DNA of 64,000 nucleotides from G963663365 sp963663365 (GCA_963663365.2 CAXXIH010000003.1:1-64000), one strand, 5' to 3'. Positions 17,690 through 27,936 are shown, numbered from the stretch's first letter. The notes: a model not told the origin generated them from the sequence alone. Program-made: numbers and translations.

Positions 17690-19480
17690 CTAGTTGCCGG
17701 TTTTGCGGATAAGCGGCTGACGTAGGAGTGTGTCCATTTTTTCGACACTGCCGTAGTCGTTCTTTTTAGCGATCCGGAATGGATAGAAAGCACCCCGTTC
17801 AAAATAAACCGCGCCCGGCTCGATATAGATATTGGGACGGCGTTCTTTATAGGCGAAGGGGTATACCCACGCACGGGTGAAATAGGTCAGGGGCGTGCCC
17901 CAAGCATGGTGGTTGTAACAGAAATATCCGGGGCGATGGATCGGTTTTGTGCCCATGTCTCTCTGATAGGCATCGACCGTTGTCCAGATGGCTGCCATAC
18001 CGTAACGGTCTAGTTCATTGGTGACGGCAATCCAGGGAATATTGTATTCCGCCATCACGGCCATTTCATCGCGTTGGCCTGGTGTCACTTTGGTATTGAC
18101 ACGGTTGATTTGTCCGGCGTTATCTTTCCAGACAAAGTGGGTTACCAGATGTGAATCCACAACCACTTCGCCATTTCGCATGGCCGAGGAACTATAGCGG
18201 TCGCGAACTTCCATAACCGTGCTGACGCCGATATAGGGGGTGTCTGCGTAAAACGTATAGGAGACGGAAGCGTAGACATGAGGAGTCTCATCCGGCATCC
18301 GGCCGCTATTTGTAATTCGCAACATAATCGGCCCATCAGCCGCTACAACGGTCTTGTCCGGGGGATCCCATGCGAATGTATGCCCCCATTTTCCATTGGA
18401 GCCGTAAGAATCCGGATTCCAGTGCATGGCCCGGGTTAGGCTGTTGGTAAAGGGAGGGACATCCTCATTCTCCTCACCGTTCATCTTAATGCTAACGATT
18501 TGGCCCGAATTCGGTTCCAACTTACAAGTGTAATACTCATTGCTAACAATAAATCCGGGGGCTTCGCCCTCAATATGCAGCCGCTTTTTGGGGGCGGGGG
18601 GTGGGGGCAGGTAATCGCAACCATAGGTTAAAACATAAGGCACAGTCTTGTGAGCGGAGACTTCTGCGGCAAATACAATCCGGACCGTCTTGGATTCCCG
18701 GTAGAGATAACTTTGGTTGTCTGGAGCATTGGGAACGCCAGGAACGCCACCCGAATCGTAGACCTGGAAGGGGACCGCAATTGGATCGCCTTTTTCAGGG
18801 ACTCGATACAAACGAACTTCTGAAGCCAAACCGCCTTTTTCATCCGGGGTTGCGACTTCTTCCGGATAGACACTCAGAGAAATTTCGACGGGTTCTCCTT
18901 CGCGGTTAATTCCTGCTTCTTCAGTAAGACCGAACGATTCGTAATGCACCGAGCCGGACGGCATACCGCCGGTGCTGGGCGCACGACCGGCAATTGTGAA
19001 AGTCTTGCCGTTATCCGCATGCTCAACAACAACTTTGGCGATAATTCTTTCATCGTTATGCCATAGCGCTTTCGCCAGCACGACGACATTTTTCGCTGTT
19101 TCTGAACTACGGGTGATCCAGGAGTGGCCTTCTTGTAAGTGGGCGAGACCGTCGGTATAGATGCCATAGGCGATACATTCCACACCATTTATGACAACCT
19201 TCGAAATCTTGGCTCCTGAGCCGCCTTCCCAATCTCCTAAGGGTATCGCGATTTCATAAAGTGGCCGCTCGCCGGTTGGTGCGAAACAGGTCAAGGTATC
19301 CAAAGTGGCTGGATCGAAAGTGATTGTATCGGGCTGGAAAATCAATCCAACGTCGATGCCATCGGAACAACGATCCACAACGCTGCCCGCAACAGCCCAA
19401 GGAGCGGTAATGATCATGGAAAAGGCCAAAGCGAATGTTATCGCTCCGATTTTTTTGATTTGTGTTTTATATCGTTTCAT
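17690..19480 (-). CDS. Large secreted protein of unknown family, paralogue of the adjacent lipoprotein
   Basis: 596 residues with an N-terminal signal peptide (ITFALAFSMIITAPWAVAG). The C-terminal 300 residues align with the upstream neighbour: shared features in the same order are an HIEG segment before VSNEYY, a WNP motif, FYADTPYI, MRNGEVV, HFVWKD and PWIAV. The sequence looks beta-rich. A proline run (PPPPAPKK) links the two halves. I cannot name the family; a glycan-binding or glycan-degrading surface protein is possible, but no catalytic motif is visible. The start overlaps the upstream stop by ATGA and a strong terminator follows. Confidence 0.6.
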   Translation of the reverse strand: MKRYKTQIKKIGAITFALAFSMIITAPWAVAGSVVDRCSDGIDVGLIFQPDTITFDPATLDTLTCFAPTGERPLYEIAIPLGDWEGGSGAKISKVVINGVECIAYGIYTDGLAHLQEGHSWITRSSETAKNVVVLAKALWHNDERIIAKVVVEHADNGKTFTIAGRAPSTGGMPSGSVHYESFGLTEEAGINREGEPVEISLSVYPEEVATPDEKGGLASEVRLYRVPEKGDPIAVPFQVYDSGGVPGVPNAPDNQSYLYRESKTVRIVFAAEVSAHKTVPYVLTYGCDYLPPPPAPKKRLHIEGEAPGFIVSNEYYTCKLEPNSGQIVSIKMNGEENEDVPPFTNSLTRAMHWNPDSYGSNGKWGHTFAWDPPDKTVVAADGPIMLRITNSGRMPDETPHVYASVSYTFYADTPYIGVSTVMEVRDRYSSSAMRNGEVVVDSHLVTHFVWKDNAGQINRVNTKVTPGQRDEMAVMAEYNIPWIAVTNELDRYGMAAIWTTVDAYQRDMGTKPIHRPGYFCYNHHAWGTPLTYFTRAWVYPFAYKERRPNIYIEPGAVYFERGAFYPFRIAKKNDYGSVEKMDTLLRQPLIRKTGN

Positions 19481-21684
19481 TCTTTCGGTACCTCTCGTGC
19501 GCTATGGGCGCCATCAACGCCTTCATCGAAGGGGGCTGTTAGCAGCGGCATAATCCAATTCTTGGGTGTCTCGGGATGCTGAGGAATATGCTCTGAAACG
19601 AGCAACGGCTGTGTCAGTATTTTGTGATAACGTTCAACCGTTGCAAACGGATTTGGACCGGAATCGAGATGGAACGGAAGATATGCATTGGTTTCACAAT
19701 AAACACTGCCTTTGCGAACCGGCATCATCCGCGTGAAATTGGCGTGACCAAAGGGATAAACCAAGCCGCGGGACCAATAAATCCATGGGCCCACTTGGAC
19801 ATAAATATATGGCTGAGCTTGGGATACAGGATCGCCGTATAGATTCACGTTAGTGTAATCGATATTGATATTTGCGAATCCCACGCCATGTTTCCGGCTG
19901 ATAAAAGCGATCCAAGGAGTATCGGCGGGAACTTCAAGAGCATGGATTGGATGTTTCTTAACGGTGTTCAAATCCAAGCATTGAATCTTTCCGCGCTCAT
20001 CCATCCATACAAATTCATCCAGCACGGCGTGGTTAAAGACAATCTCTCCATTTCGCAGTGCTTGTACGAAGATATCCTCTTTCACCTGCATAACCGATTC
20101 AATACGTACATAAGGCTGATCCGCATAGAATTCGTTGGTGACTTGGGCGGCGGTATGCTTTACAAATGGAAGATTCGCGTAGCGGCTTATGCGGTGCATA
20201 AGCGGTCCGGTCGTGATTTCATATTCGGGATTCTCCCAATCGCTGGCATGAACCCAGGGCTCAGGCGGCGAGTAAACACCCGGATTCCACTGCACTGCGC
20301 CGTTGGTCTCGATTTTGTGTTCGAGCAGTACATCCGGTTCACCGCGAACCAGGACGGTTTCCACGGCGGCGCTGTTTTTCGCAAGACCGATTTTGTAATA
20401 GTCGTTGGAGACGGATTGTCCCAGTCCCCGGCCTTCGATATGCAGATCGGACTCGTATTTGGCTGCTTCAGCATTCGAATTTCCGTAGCAAACCATAAAG
20501 ACACGCTCTTCATAGGCTTGCATCGTGGCCAAGAAAACGAGTTCGACAGTTTTTGTCGGCATATAACGGCGGATCGGCTTGCCGGTTTCAATGTCCTTCT
20601 CTCCGCTATTCATTAGTTTGGGATCGTTCCAATCAGTTACATGTGTAACTTGACAGGGAACTTCCACAAATCCAAATGAATTAGCATTCGGATGTCCCGG
20701 TATGCGTGTGGCAACACGGATTTCTTTATATGGATCGCCAATGTCTTCTGCCACAATCCCTAACATCAGTTTGACAGGTTCGCCGGAACGTTCGACACCC
20801 GCTGTTTCTTGGACCAAAATCCCGCCCGAATGTTTCCAACCATCGAGCACTACACTGGCCCAGGTTGCCTTGGCCTTGGCCTGTAGTTTTTGACTTTCTC
20901 CGGCTTCGGTCTTACCGGTCACAACAACTTCGATCTCCTCATCCGCTTTCCATTGGAATGGAAAGTCGATTGAGAATCCTCGGTTTTCCTTGATAATCCC
21001 ATCGTTTGCCTGCAAAGCGCGGATTTGCTCGGGCCGCCCCCCGGCACTTTGGCTGTTGAGGATACGCGGATTGAGTATTTCTTCTCCGTTTGCGGTGATG
21101 GATTCGATTGTGAAGGGCTTATAACTTTCGGGACCGAACGAGCAATGGATATAAAAATAGGGGTATGTTGCCGCCGGATACTGAAACGAAAGCCCGCTGC
21201 CGCTGTTTTTCTGAGGCGATGTGCCCGAAGCGGCCAACTGCACAGCCTTGCCTCCCGGCGTTTTGCCGCTGATTTCAACCGTATATTCAGTTTCCGGCTC
21301 CCAACGGGATAAGAAACGAACGGATACTCCCATAATGGGTGCGGCCCGCCGAAGAAGATTCTTGATTGATCCGTTATAGACCAGGAAGTCTTGCACCGGA
21401 TGGCCATTGATCGTTACCTGCTGTACTTCAAAATCATCAAGGTCTTCTGTTCCGAAATGGGCAACCAGGTCATATGGAAAATTCTGGTCGTAGGAGAATG
21501 CCTGGAACTGAACGTCCGTCGTTGCCGGCACTTTCTCTCCCGGGTAATACAAGGGTTGCGGATACCGAAGATCAAATGTATCCGCAGATTGCACAGCGCA
21601 TCCCATAAATGCAGCCATGCCAATTGCCGCCATCGTGAATAGAGCAATGGGCATAAAGGTTGAGTTCTTAATTTTCGTTTTCAT
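19477..21684 (-). CDS. Large lipoprotein of unknown family, paralogue of the downstream gene
   Basis: About 735 residues from ATG 21684, which has GGAGA 8-12 bases upstream. The signal peptide ends in a lipobox (MAAFMGC). The N-terminal half contains repeated Ig-like or beta-sandwich segments with similar phrasing (FDDFEVQQVTING-like and FTIESITANGEE). The C-terminal half shares HIEG...VSNDYY, WNPG, FYADQPYV, LRNGEIV, EFVWMD and PWIAF with the downstream paralogue, including a YPF segment near the end. No enzyme family is recognised. A lipid-anchored and a soluble paralogue made from one operon suggests cooperation on one extracellular substrate (inference). Confidence 0.6.
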   Translation of the reverse strand: MKTKIKNSTFMPIALFTMAAIGMAAFMGCAVQSADTFDLRYPQPLYYPGEKVPATTDVQFQAFSYDQNFPYDLVAHFGTEDLDDFEVQQVTINGHPVQDFLVYNGSIKNLLRRAAPIMGVSVRFLSRWEPETEYTVEISGKTPGGKAVQLAASGTSPQKNSGSGLSFQYPAATYPYFYIHCSFGPESYKPFTIESITANGEEILNPRILNSQSAGGRPEQIRALQANDGIIKENRGFSIDFPFQWKADEEIEVVVTGKTEAGESQKLQAKAKATWASVVLDGWKHSGGILVQETAGVERSGEPVKLMLGIVAEDIGDPYKEIRVATRIPGHPNANSFGFVEVPCQVTHVTDWNDPKLMNSGEKDIETGKPIRRYMPTKTVELVFLATMQAYEERVFMVCYGNSNAEAAKYESDLHIEGRGLGQSVSNDYYKIGLAKNSAAVETVLVRGEPDVLLEHKIETNGAVQWNPGVYSPPEPWVHASDWENPEYEITTGPLMHRISRYANLPFVKHTAAQVTNEFYADQPYVRIESVMQVKEDIFVQALRNGEIVFNHAVLDEFVWMDERGKIQCLDLNTVKKHPIHALEVPADTPWIAFISRKHGVGFANINIDYTNVNLYGDPVSQAQPYIYVQVGPWIYWSRGLVYPFGHANFTRMMPVRKGSVYCETNAYLPFHLDSGPNPFATVERYHKILTQPLLVSEHIPQHPETPKNWIMPLLTAPFDEGVDGAHSAREVPKE

Positions 21685-21989
21685 GCAATTTCTCCGAAGT
21701 CTTAAAAGGCTCCGGGACCGGATCATTTCCAAAACCAGTCCCATGAGGTTTTACAGCATAGCAAGAGATCGCCGGTAAGAGGCTTTTCCCATAATCGGTA
21801 TATTTATCCATAGATTCTGTTACGTACAGAAGAATTGTCAACACCTTGGCTACAAGATATTCGATTCTACCCCAAACAAGGCGCCCCAAAAAGAAATTGA
21901 GGTACAATGAACTCGACCGGCAGTACGTAATGACATTGCTGGGGATGAGATTGTAATTTTAGATTTTACGAGGGATTTCCCATTCGACT

Positions 21990-22703
21990 ATGTCTGAATC
22001 TTTAGAAACGGGCGAACGGCTGGATCTCCAGCTTATTGCATTATTGTTGCATGATTTGGAATCTCCGCTTGCTGTGGCAAAACAGTTCTTCCAACGTGTG
22101 GAACACGGGCGGCATGATCCCTCCGAACCTCGCCATCAACGGCTCTTTACATCGACGCGTTTGGCCTTTGATCGTGCCGAACGCATTTTAGCCGATGTAC
22201 TGGATCAAGCGCGAAATGGTTCCTGCGGTCTCGTAGCCCATAAACAACCGCTGGATCTTCATGCATTGATTCAAGATTGCATACGAATGCTCGCTCCCTT
22301 GTTTGATGATAAGGAATTGCAGATTCGAGCCGAGTTGGATGACCGGATTCCGGCGGCCGTATCTTTGGATGCAGGACTTTTGGGGCGCGTCATTGATAAT
22401 TTTTTGGTGAATGCGATTCGCCATGCTCCTGTACGCACTCCTATTACTGTCCGCAGCCGTCTGCAAGACAAACAAGTTCGTGTGGAGGTATGGAACCGTG
22501 CAACAGATGACTTTAATGCTGATTTGGATGATATTTTTAATCCCGTTCGCCAAATTAAGCTTCGAACGGAACGTTCATTGCAGGGTAGCGGTTTGGGATT
22601 GACGTTTTCTCGTATGGCGGTTGAGGCGCATGGCGGAACGGTAGGCGCCCACCGCCATTTGAATGATGATGTAAATTTCTGGTTGCAAATTCCTATGGCC
22701 TGA
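21990..22703 (+). CDS. Small sensor-less histidine kinase
   Basis: 237 residues and no membrane or sensor region. HisKA H-box LLHDLESPLAV (His21), N-box NFLVNAIRHA and the G2 box GSGLGLTF of the ATPase domain are present, so the enzyme should be active. Being soluble and only 11 bp upstream of a CheV gene, it may phosphorylate the CheV receiver domain or monitor cytoplasmic partners. No other chemotaxis gene is in the window. Confidence 0.82.
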   Translation: MSESLETGERLDLQLIALLLHDLESPLAVAKQFFQRVEHGRHDPSEPRHQRLFTSTRLAFDRAERILADVLDQARNGSCGLVAHKQPLDLHALIQDCIRMLAPLFDDKELQIRAELDDRIPAAVSLDAGLLGRVIDNFLVNAIRHAPVRTPITVRSRLQDKQVRVEVWNRATDDFNADLDDIFNPVRQIKLRTERSLQGSGLGLTFSRMAVEAHGGTVGAHRHLNDDVNFWLQIPMA

Positions 22704-22714
22704 CGGAGGACACA

Positions 22715-23632
22715 ATGGCCGACTACATACAAACTCAGGCCGATACATATTTGCGTTCCGGCTCTAATGAACTCAAAATTTTGGAATACACCGCCGCGGG
22801 CGATGTCTATGGCATTAATATCTTGAAGGTCAATCGCGTCTTGGCGGAAATGGACAGTTTCCGGAGTATTCCCGATGTTCATCCGGCGGTTCGCGGCGTT
22901 TTTAATGACCACGACCGTGTGATTCCTCTTCTCGACTTAGGGTTCTTTCTCGGGGGACAAAAGATCGATATTGATGGGCATTCCCGCGTGATTGTGACAG
23001 AGTTCTTCGGGTTGCTGAATGGATTTCTCGTTGACCGTGTCGAAACCGTTCATACGTTGGGCTGGGATCAAGTTATTAATGCTCAGAATGTGTTGGAAAA
23101 AGATCAGAATCCTTATGTGATTTCAATTGTCCGGCCACGCGAAGACCAGATGATCTTATTGCTGGATTATGAAACGATCATCTTGGAACTTATGCCCAAC
23201 CGCGTGAATAAGGAATTGCAGCGCGGCGACAAAGTTGCTCCAACCGTTGGCAATCATAAAATCCTTATTGCCGAAGACAGCTCGTCGATCCGGGATATGC
23301 TTAGCCTCGAACTTGAAGATCACGGTTTTGAGGTTCTTGTGGCCCGGGATGGGCGTGAAGCGCATGATATGCTTATGGACAATACCGATGTTTCGGCAAT
23401 TGTTACCGATGTTGAGATGCCTCACATGGATGGATTGGCGTTAACCAAAGCCGTCAAAGAAAATGCTGAAACGGCGCATATTCCTGTCATCGTCTACTCT
23501 TCAATCGGGGATATCGGGATGAAAGAAAGGGCCAAATTTTTACAGGCGGAACATCATATTACCAAGTTAAATATGAATGAACTGCTTGAAAAACTGAATG
23601 AATCGATTCCCGAAGTCGTTGGGCAAAGTTGA
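22715..23632 (+). CDS. cheV: Chemotaxis protein CheV (CheW-receiver fusion)
   Basis: Residues about 17-165 form a CheW-like coupling domain (YGINILKVNRVL, VRGVFNDHDRVIPLLDLG) and residues about 182-303 a response-regulator receiver with acidic pocket AEDSSSIRDML, phospho-acceptor VTDVEMPHMDGL and the conserved Lys in the last third (HHITKLNM). CheV couples chemoreceptors to CheA and is tuned by phosphorylation. The RBS (GGAGG) lies 7 bases upstream. It pairs with the preceding kinase rather than a classical che cluster. Confidence 0.88.
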   Translation: MADYIQTQADTYLRSGSNELKILEYTAAGDVYGINILKVNRVLAEMDSFRSIPDVHPAVRGVFNDHDRVIPLLDLGFFLGGQKIDIDGHSRVIVTEFFGLLNGFLVDRVETVHTLGWDQVINAQNVLEKDQNPYVISIVRPREDQMILLLDYETIILELMPNRVNKELQRGDKVAPTVGNHKILIAEDSSSIRDMLSLELEDHGFEVLVARDGREAHDMLMDNTDVSAIVTDVEMPHMDGLALTKAVKENAETAHIPVIVYSSIGDIGMKERAKFLQAEHHITKLNMNELLEKLNESIPEVVGQS

Positions 23633-23637
23633 GTCTT

Positions 23638-23664
23638 AAAGCGGCGCGAGAAACGGCGCTTTTT
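23638..23664. terminator. Probable terminator between convergent cheV and sucB
   Basis: AAAGCG at 23638-23643 can pair with CGCTTT at 23657-23662, followed on the plus strand by a short T-run. It sits between the cheV stop and the sucB stop. The inner part of the stem is imperfect, so strength is uncertain. Confidence 0.5.
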
Positions 23665-24919
23665 ATACCTCTAAAAGCAATCTTCCGGGATCCTCAAGGA
23701 ACTGTTTAATTCGTACCAGGAATCCAACGGCTTCTTTTCCATCGATCAGCCGGTGATCGTAGGTCAAAGCGGTATACATCATCGGCCGAATGACGATCTC
23801 ATCATCGATCACAACCGGCCGTTTCTGTATCGTATGCATGCCCAAAATGCCGCTTTGTGGTGGATTAAGCATGGGCGTGGAGAGCAGGGAGCCGAATACA
23901 CCGCCGTTCGTGATGGTGAAAGTCCCACCGCCTAATTCCTGAATACTCAGCCGCCCGGCCCGGGCTGCCTTGGCCATTCGCTGAATCTCGATTTCCATCT
24001 GTGCTAACGATTTTTCTTCAGCGTGACGCAATACCGGAGTCACCAAGCCATGCTCGGTACTAACGGCAAATGCCAAATGGATGAATCCATGATAAATAAT
24101 GTCATCGCCTTCAATCCGTCCGTTCAGTTCCGGCGATTCCCTCAATGCTAAAACCACGGCACGTCCAAAGAATGAGGTCAGGCCCAGCGAGACACCGTGC
24201 ACTTTTTCGAAATGTTCTTTATGCCGTTTCCGCAAATCGAGCAATTCGTGCATGTCTATTTCGTTGAAGGTTGTCAGCATTGCCGCATTTTGTTGTGCGG
24301 CAAGAAGCCGGTGGGCGATCGTCCGCCGGATTTTGCTCATGGGTTGGCGGCGTACACCTTCGTCCTCTGTAAGTCCTGCCACAGGGACGTTTGAAGTTTG
24401 TATAGCTGGAGTTTTCTGTTTGGACTTGACGGGAGCCGGTTCCGGCTCGGAATTTTCTATAACTTCTTTTTCTTTTTGCGCATCCAGATAGGCGGTTACA
24501 TCTTCTTGTGTCAGGCGATCTCCGCGGCCGGTTGGTTTAATGAGGGATGGATCCAAATCATGTTCGCGTATCAAACGCCGCACAGCGGGACTCATGATAA
24601 CATCACCGCCGGCTTCCTCTTCTTTCCCGGATTTTGCGGCTGATTTGGAAGCAGGCTCCTTATCGGCGGCCCTGCTCGCTTTGCCATTGGGATCAATGGT
24701 GCCCAATGTGTCGCCGACTTGAAGACTGGATTCCGGCTCTATTTGCGTATGCAGGACACCGCTCGCCGGCGAGGGAATTTCCACATTCGCCTTATCGGTT
24801 TCAACGACACACAGCGGCTCGTCTGTGTTTACAAGGTCGCCATCTTTTTTTAGCCATTCCACGAGGATGACTTCGTTAATCGATTCACCGAGTTCGGGGA
24901 CTGTAACCTTTGTCGCCAT
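23663..24919 (-). CDS. sucB: 2-oxoglutarate dehydrogenase E2, dihydrolipoamide succinyltransferase
   Basis: Residues 1-77 are a lipoyl domain (MATKVTVPELGESI; lipoyl lysine in ETDKANVEI). An acidic/Ala-rich linker leads to the peripheral subunit-binding domain (SPAVRRLIREHDLDPSLI) and then the catalytic acyltransferase (MSKIRRTIAHRLLAAQ; FTITNGGVFGS; active-site His in YDHRLIDGKEAV). ESINE near the N-terminus and the pairing with sucA mark it as the succinyl rather than acetyl enzyme. ATG 24919 begins MATKVTVPEL; the frame is open to 24982. It lies 86 bp downstream of sucA. Confidence 0.93.
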   Translation of the reverse strand: MATKVTVPELGESINEVILVEWLKKDGDLVNTDEPLCVVETDKANVEIPSPASGVLHTQIEPESSLQVGDTLGTIDPNGKASRAADKEPASKSAAKSGKEEEAGGDVIMSPAVRRLIREHDLDPSLIKPTGRGDRLTQEDVTAYLDAQKEKEVIENSEPEPAPVKSKQKTPAIQTSNVPVAGLTEDEGVRRQPMSKIRRTIAHRLLAAQQNAAMLTTFNEIDMHELLDLRKRHKEHFEKVHGVSLGLTSFFGRAVVLALRESPELNGRIEGDDIIYHGFIHLAFAVSTEHGLVTPVLRHAEEKSLAQMEIEIQRMAKAARAGRLSIQELGGGTFTITNGGVFGSLLSTPMLNPPQSGILGMHTIQKRPVVIDDEIVIRPMMYTALTYDHRLIDGKEAVGFLVRIKQFLEDPGRLLLEV

Positions 24920-25005
24920 TGCTGCTACCTTTATCGCTGCTTTTCTATTGTCTTTCGCCCAAGTGGGCAAAAGCTGGTCCATTATCTTTTAAATAACGCC
25001 CAATC

Positions 25006-27768
25006 CTAGTCTTCAAGAGCCTGCCGGACAATTTTCTCCTGCTTTTCTTGATGCGTTTTCAATGAACCCGGCGCAGGACTTGCCGCCTCGGGCCGCCCAA
25101 CATATTGAAGTTCATAGCCCTTGGGCAGAAGTGGTCGTATGCGCGGCTCAATAAAAGACCATGCACCCATATTTTGAGGTTCTTCTTGAACCCACATCAC
25201 CTGTTCGACATTATCATAACGCTCGAGCAGCATTTCGATTTCGCGGGCCGGGAAAGGATAAAGCTGTTCGATTCGCAGAAGCGCTGCATCGTCCCGGCCC
25301 AGCTGCTCTTTGCGTTCCAGTAGATCGTAATAGATTTTGCCTGTCGATAAAATAATCCGGCGCACTGAACCGGCTTTGGTAACGGACGCGTCATCAATCG
25401 TATTGTGAAAACTATCGTTCGTGAAATCCGACAATTTTGATACCGCGCGCTTATGCCGTAACAGGCTTTTAGGAGACATAATAATCAAAGGTTTCCGGAA
25501 GGAGCGGTGCATTTGGCGGCGCAAAATGTGGAAATATTGCGCAGGAGTCGTCAGATTGGCAACTTGGATATTATCTTCCGCGCACAGGCTGAGATAACGT
25601 TCCAGCCGGGCGCTGGAATGTTCCGGACCTTGGCCTTCAAAACCGTGCGGCAGCAGCATCACCAGCCCGCTCATACGTTGCCATTTCGATTCGCTGCTGA
25701 CAATAAATTGATCGATAATGGCCTGAGCCCCATTAGAGAAATCGCCGAATTGGGCTTCCCAAATCACAAGGCGGCGGGGATCGGCGCAACTAATACCATA
25801 AACAAATCCCAATACAGCCAATTCGGAAAGCATGGTGTTGTATACCACAAAATACGGCTGATCTTTGTCCAGATTCATAAGTGGAACGTAACGTTCGCCG
25901 GTTTTAATATCGTTCCATACGGCATGGCGGTGGCTGAATGTTCCACGTTGGCTGTCTTGTCCATCCAAGCGAATTGGAATTCCTTCTAATACAAGACTTC
26001 CAAATGCCCACATTTCTGCACAACCCCAATCGATGGGTTGTTCTCCTGCAGCCATGCCATTCCGGGATTCATAAAGACGTTTTAATTTTGGATGGAGAGA
26101 AAATCCCGGAGGTATCCGAGAGGTTTTTTCAGCAATTGTCTCAATAATATCCCGCCGTACCGCGGTATCTGCGGTCCAGTCTTTACCCGCCTTGGTGAAT
26201 CCATACCAGAGTCCATCCATAGAGACCGGCTTGATACTCGGGGGCGGGACCTCGTTGGCGCGTACAGCTTCCAGGGCGTGATCCAATTTAGAGCGGATCT
26301 CAGTTTTTATTCCTTCTACATCTTCTTCAGTCAAAACACCCTGATCCAACAGCCTCTCGCGATAAATTTCTGTGGCGCTGGGATGTTTTTGAATTTGTGC
26401 ATAGAGCAACGGCTGTGTGAAAGTCGGATCGTCCGCCTCGTTGTGTCCATATTTCCGGTAGCACCACAAATCCAGGATCACATCCGCTTTGAATTGATTT
26501 CGAAATGCCATGGCCATCTTTGCTGCATGTACCACGGCTTCCGGATCGTCTGCGTTTACATGGAACACCGGAGCTTTGATGGTTTTGGCAATATCGGTTG
26601 CATAGGGTGTGAATCGGGTTTCATCAGGCGTAGCAGTAAAACCCAAGTGATTGTTGATAATGATATGAATCGTGCCGCCGGTGTGATATCCCTTTAATTC
26701 CGAAAGGTTCAGTGTTTCTGCGACAATTCCTTGGCCGGTAAATGATGCATCACCATGGATTTGGATCGGCACAACTCGTTTTCGTTGTGCATCGCCTTTA
26801 TATTCTTGTTTGCTGCGGACAATCCCTTCAATCACCGGATCCACAAGTTCGAGGTGGCTGGGATTGTAAGTGACCGATAAATGAAATCTCCTGCCTTGCT
26901 CAGTAATTCTGTCGTAAGAATATCCCAAATGATATTTAACATCGCCATCCCCTTCGGTGTTACGTGAAAGAGCGGCGCCTTCAAATTCATAAAAGACCGT
27001 TTCTACCGGCTTACGCAGAAAATTCGCGAGTACATTGATCCGCCCGCGATGGGCCATGCCGATGACTACCTCTTCAACTCCTAAATCAGCCGCCTGATTA
27101 GAAATCGCGTGGAGCATGGGGATCAGCGCTTCGCCGCCTTCTAATGAAAATCGTTTGTGCCCAAGGTATTTCGTCTGCAGAAATTGCTCCAGCATTTCCG
27201 CTTCATAGAGTTGATACAGCATATTGCGGCGTTCCGCTTCGGAAAATAGCCGATGATTGAGAATCGGTTCCATCTGCTCCTGCAACCAGGTCCGCTGGTT
27301 TTTGTCGGGAATATCCATGTATTCCACACCCAGCGTCCGGCAGTAGGTTTCGCGAAGCCGCTCGGTTAGGTTGCGCAAAGTACCATCGGCGGGGCCCAAG
27401 AAATCGCCTTTGCCCACGACACGGTCCAAATCGTCGATGGAAAGGCCGAATTCGGAGAGTTTCAGGAGGGGGTGATCGGGACGATTATTCCCCAAAGGAT
27501 CGAGATTGGCGACAAAATGGCCGAATTCGCGATAGGCGTGGACGAGAGCATAGACGCCCTTCGTCAGCTGGCCGGGTTCCGTGATAAGACTGGCGCCGTC
27601 TGCATCGGCCACGCTGGCGGATGCGGATGGTGAGCCGTCGGCTAGTTCATATCCGGCAAAGAAAGCCTGAGATTCATCGTCCAGCGAGCGGGGATCTGCC
27701 AGATATTGCTCGTATAGGGTTTCGATGTACTCGGCATTGCCACGGTTAATGAAGTCCAAGGATCTCAT
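25006..27768 (-). CDS. sucA: 2-oxoglutarate dehydrogenase E1 component
   Basis: Thiamine-diphosphate enzyme decarboxylating 2-oxoglutarate in the TCA cycle. 920 residues, the usual size. Motifs: N-terminal YIETLYEQYLADPRSLDDES, the E1 signature VIGMAHRGRINVLAN, HGDASFTGQGIV, the ThDP-binding stretch DVILDLWCYRKYGHNEADDP, and the C-terminal RRIILSTGKIYYDLL and WVQEEPQNMGAW. sucB follows; the lipoamide dehydrogenase gene is not adjacent. Confidence 0.96.
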   Translation of the reverse strand: MRSLDFINRGNAEYIETLYEQYLADPRSLDDESQAFFAGYELADGSPSASASVADADGASLITEPGQLTKGVYALVHAYREFGHFVANLDPLGNNRPDHPLLKLSEFGLSIDDLDRVVGKGDFLGPADGTLRNLTERLRETYCRTLGVEYMDIPDKNQRTWLQEQMEPILNHRLFSEAERRNMLYQLYEAEMLEQFLQTKYLGHKRFSLEGGEALIPMLHAISNQAADLGVEEVVIGMAHRGRINVLANFLRKPVETVFYEFEGAALSRNTEGDGDVKYHLGYSYDRITEQGRRFHLSVTYNPSHLELVDPVIEGIVRSKQEYKGDAQRKRVVPIQIHGDASFTGQGIVAETLNLSELKGYHTGGTIHIIINNHLGFTATPDETRFTPYATDIAKTIKAPVFHVNADDPEAVVHAAKMAMAFRNQFKADVILDLWCYRKYGHNEADDPTFTQPLLYAQIQKHPSATEIYRERLLDQGVLTEEDVEGIKTEIRSKLDHALEAVRANEVPPPSIKPVSMDGLWYGFTKAGKDWTADTAVRRDIIETIAEKTSRIPPGFSLHPKLKRLYESRNGMAAGEQPIDWGCAEMWAFGSLVLEGIPIRLDGQDSQRGTFSHRHAVWNDIKTGERYVPLMNLDKDQPYFVVYNTMLSELAVLGFVYGISCADPRRLVIWEAQFGDFSNGAQAIIDQFIVSSESKWQRMSGLVMLLPHGFEGQGPEHSSARLERYLSLCAEDNIQVANLTTPAQYFHILRRQMHRSFRKPLIIMSPKSLLRHKRAVSKLSDFTNDSFHNTIDDASVTKAGSVRRIILSTGKIYYDLLERKEQLGRDDAALLRIEQLYPFPAREIEMLLERYDNVEQVMWVQEEPQNMGAWSFIEPRIRPLLPKGYELQYVGRPEAASPAPGSLKTHQEKQEKIVRQALED

Positions 27769-27936
27769 GGGATTGGAGATGTCTCCCTCATGCCGCTGCG
27801 TTTAATTTAAAAACATACCGTCGATTGATCCGCAAGTACATTCTCACCCCCGGATTTTTATGCCGTAAAAGGCTGATTTTTGAGTTGTTGTAAATCTGTT
27901 GACTAGCCGAACGATCGGAGAAAGGGAGACGGGGGA

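Noticed and set aside
19888..20616. 242-codon plus-strand frame inside the large lipoprotein gene
   Set aside because: Antisense shadow of the paralogue-supported minus-strand gene.
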